From NCBI GenBank assembly GCA_945952045.1, contig CAMFHE010000020.1, positions 35,508 through 99,507 on the forward strand: 64,000 bases of DNA. Direction: 5' to 3'. Position 1 is the first letter of the stretch. Every line of letters starts with the position of its first letter. This document shows positions 62,893-64,000 of this stretch, piece after piece. The stretch is from an uncultured Rhizobium sp. (GTDB lineage Bacteria > Pseudomonadota > Alphaproteobacteria > Rhizobiales > Rhizobiaceae). The notes under the pieces were generated by a model. The model had not been told where the DNA came from, did no database searches, and saw nothing but the letters and a program-made list of their open reading frames with translations. The translations under genes and the position numbers were made by a program.

Positions 62893-64000
62893 TGGAAAAA
62901 AATCGAAATTATTTCGTGGCGATTGCCCTTTCCGTGCTCATCGTTCTGGCCTGGCAGTTCCTTTACATGAACCCGCGCCTCGAAAAGCAGCGCCTCGCGG
63001 ACGAAGCGCTGAAGGCGCAGCAGGCGACGCAGCAGACCACGACGACGGCTGCCGACGGCACGACGACGCCGGCGGCATCGACATCAGGCGCCCTGCCCGG
63101 CCAAACCCAGGCGCAGGCAACTGCCTCGCGCGAGGAAGCGCTGGCCAAGACGCCGCGCCTTGCCATCGACACCAAGTCGGTCATCGGCTCGATCAACCTG
63201 ACCGGCGCGCGTTTCGACGACCTGAAGCTCAAGGCCTATCGCGAGACCGTAGAGCCGAACAGCCCGATCATCACGCTGTTCAATCCGGCCGACACGCATG
63301 ACGGCTATTTCGCCGAAATCGGCTATGTTCCGGACGCCAATGCCGGCACGCTGCCGGGCCCGACCACCGTATGGACTGCGCCCGAAGGCGCCAAGCTCAC
63401 CGAAACCACGCCGGTGACGCTGACCTATACCAATGAAAAGGGCGTCACCTTCGCCCGCACCATCGCCGTCGACGACCGCTACATGTTCACCGTTACCGAC
63501 AAGGTGACGAATGGCGGCACCGATGCCGTGGCGCTTTCCAGCTATGGCCGCGTCACCCGCTACAACAAGCCGACAACGCCCTCCGTCTACGTGCTGCACG
63601 AAGGCTTCATCGGCGTGTTCGGCGAGCAGGGCCTTAACGAGACCAAGTATTCCAAGGTCGAGGAAGCCCCAGTTGCGCTCGACAAGGCGACCGGCGGCTG
63701 GCTCGGCATCACCGACAAGTATTGGGCCGCCGCGATCATTCCGCCGCAGACCACGGCCTATGACGCCCGCTTCTCGCATTTCACCGATGGCCAGCCGCGC
63801 TATCAGGCCGATTTCAAGGACGACGCCGTGTCGCTGGCCGCCGGCCAGTCGGTCGAGGTCAAGAACCTGGTCTTCGCCGGCGCCAAGGAAGTTCCGGTCA
63901 TCGACCGTTACGAGGCGGAATATTCCATTCCCCGTTTCGACCGCATGATCGACTGGGGCTGGTTCTATTTCATCACCAAGCCGATGTTCAAGATGATGGA
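62892..64000 (+). CDS. yidC: membrane protein insertase YidC, N-terminal part
   Basis: The window ends inside the gene; 369 residues are visible. First membrane helix NYFVAIALSVLIVLAWQFLY (about 5-25), then a Thr/Ala-rich linker and the large periplasmic beta domain (to about 350: VTDKVTNGGTDAVALSSYGR and GGWLGITDKYWAAAIIPP), and the amphipathic helix entering the second membrane segment (DWGWFYFITKPMFKMM). YidC inserts proteins into the inner membrane with or without SecYEG. The conserved core helices lie beyond the window edge. Confidence 0.96.
   Translation, partial: MEKNRNYFVAIALSVLIVLAWQFLYMNPRLEKQRLADEALKAQQATQQTTTTAADGTTTPAASTSGALPGQTQAQATASREEALAKTPRLAIDTKSVIGSINLTGARFDDLKLKAYRETVEPNSPIITLFNPADTHDGYFAEIGYVPDANAGTLPGPTTVWTAPEGAKLTETTPVTLTYTNEKGVTFARTIAVDDRYMFTVTDKVTNGGTDAVALSSYGRVTRYNKPTTPSVYVLHEGFIGVFGEQGLNETKYSKVEEAPVALDKATGGWLGITDKYWAAAIIPPQTTAYDARFSHFTDGQPRYQADFKDDAVSLAAGQSVEVKNLVFAGAKEVPVIDRYEAEYSIPRFDRMIDWGWFYFITKPMFKMM

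Noticed and set aside
1..64000. CRISPR array, insertion sequence, prophage, rRNA operon
   Set aside because: No regularly spaced direct repeats, transposase, integrase, phage structural genes or rRNA sequence found in the window.

Overview
The window is a gene-dense (about 90% coding), GC-rich stretch of an alphaproteobacterial chromosome, almost certainly from a member of the Rhizobiaceae (Rhizobium/Agrobacterium/Sinorhizobium relatives). Evidence: a gcrA cell-cycle regulator, a PodJ-like polarity protein, a SAM-II riboswitch in front of metZ, an EcfG-type stress promoter, an frcBCA fructose transporter with its ROK repressor, and gene orders remembered from Sinorhizobium meliloti (fatty-acid oxidation genes next to podJ; fadD-pgi-frk-pyrE-pyrC-frc). 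I see no insertion sequence, prophage, integrase or CRISPR array. It reads as core chromosome with one small accessory-looking sugar cluster.

Layout. 1-3.8 kb: minus-strand beta-oxidation operon (acyl-CoA dehydrogenase, thiolase, 3-hydroxyacyl-CoA dehydrogenase cut by the window edge). 4.2-8.0 kb: podJ-like polar organiser. 8.3-14.0 kb: TauE/SafE exporter plus TIGR02186 partner, then the PdeM phosphoesterase/Lhr-like helicase repair pair and a YitT-type membrane protein. 14.2-18.9 kb: TPR methyltransferase, small membrane protein, CAP-domain lipoprotein, MATE exporter, pyrD and a DUF952 gene. 19-25.4 kb: response regulator, XRE-S24 regulator, degenerate nuclease-like protein, TerB-like protein, orphan periplasmic binding protein and a processive family-2 glycosyltransferase. 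25.4-32.9 kb: tRNA-Gly(CCC), double-length dcd, SAM-II riboswitch-metZ, apaG, hslO, argF-argD and gcrA. 32.9-36.2 kb: a GGDEF/EAL enzyme and a PRC-barrel stress gene. 36.4-43.2 kb: fadD, pgi, a tiny stress protein, frk, pyrE, pyrC. 43.5-48 kb: frcA-frcC-frcB with divergent frcR. 48-54.7 kb: Crp/Fnr regulator, Sel1-repeat protein, proline-racemase-family enzyme, lipoprotein hydrolase, AraC regulator and divergent fosmidomycin-type MFS pump. 54.8-58.1 kb: three sugar-modification genes and tRNA-Arg(ACG). 58.2-61.9 kb: sensor kinase and chemoreceptor. 62.2-64 kb: rpmH-rnpA-yidC, yidC cut by the window end.

How the genes fit together. frcBCA, frk and pgi take up, phosphorylate and isomerise fructose into central metabolism. 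fadD activates fatty acids for the oxidation operon at the left edge. pyrC, pyrE and pyrD serve pyrimidine synthesis, dcd pyrimidine deoxynucleotide supply, and argD-argF arginine synthesis. gcrA and the podJ-like gene are cell-cycle functions, and both have candidate cell-cycle control sites upstream.

Most notable non-coding signals: a SAM-II riboswitch arranged with an intrinsic terminator and a plausible antiterminator; five GANTC (CcrM) sites in 76 bp upstream of gcrA; a 47-bp imperfect-palindrome repeat present five times; a 105-bp composite element with inverted ends; and a stem-loop placed right at the predicted argD transcript start. I did not find a clear previously undescribed multi-gene system. 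The best candidates for new biology are these regulatory structures and the glycosyltransferase with a possible N-terminal nucleotide-sensing domain.
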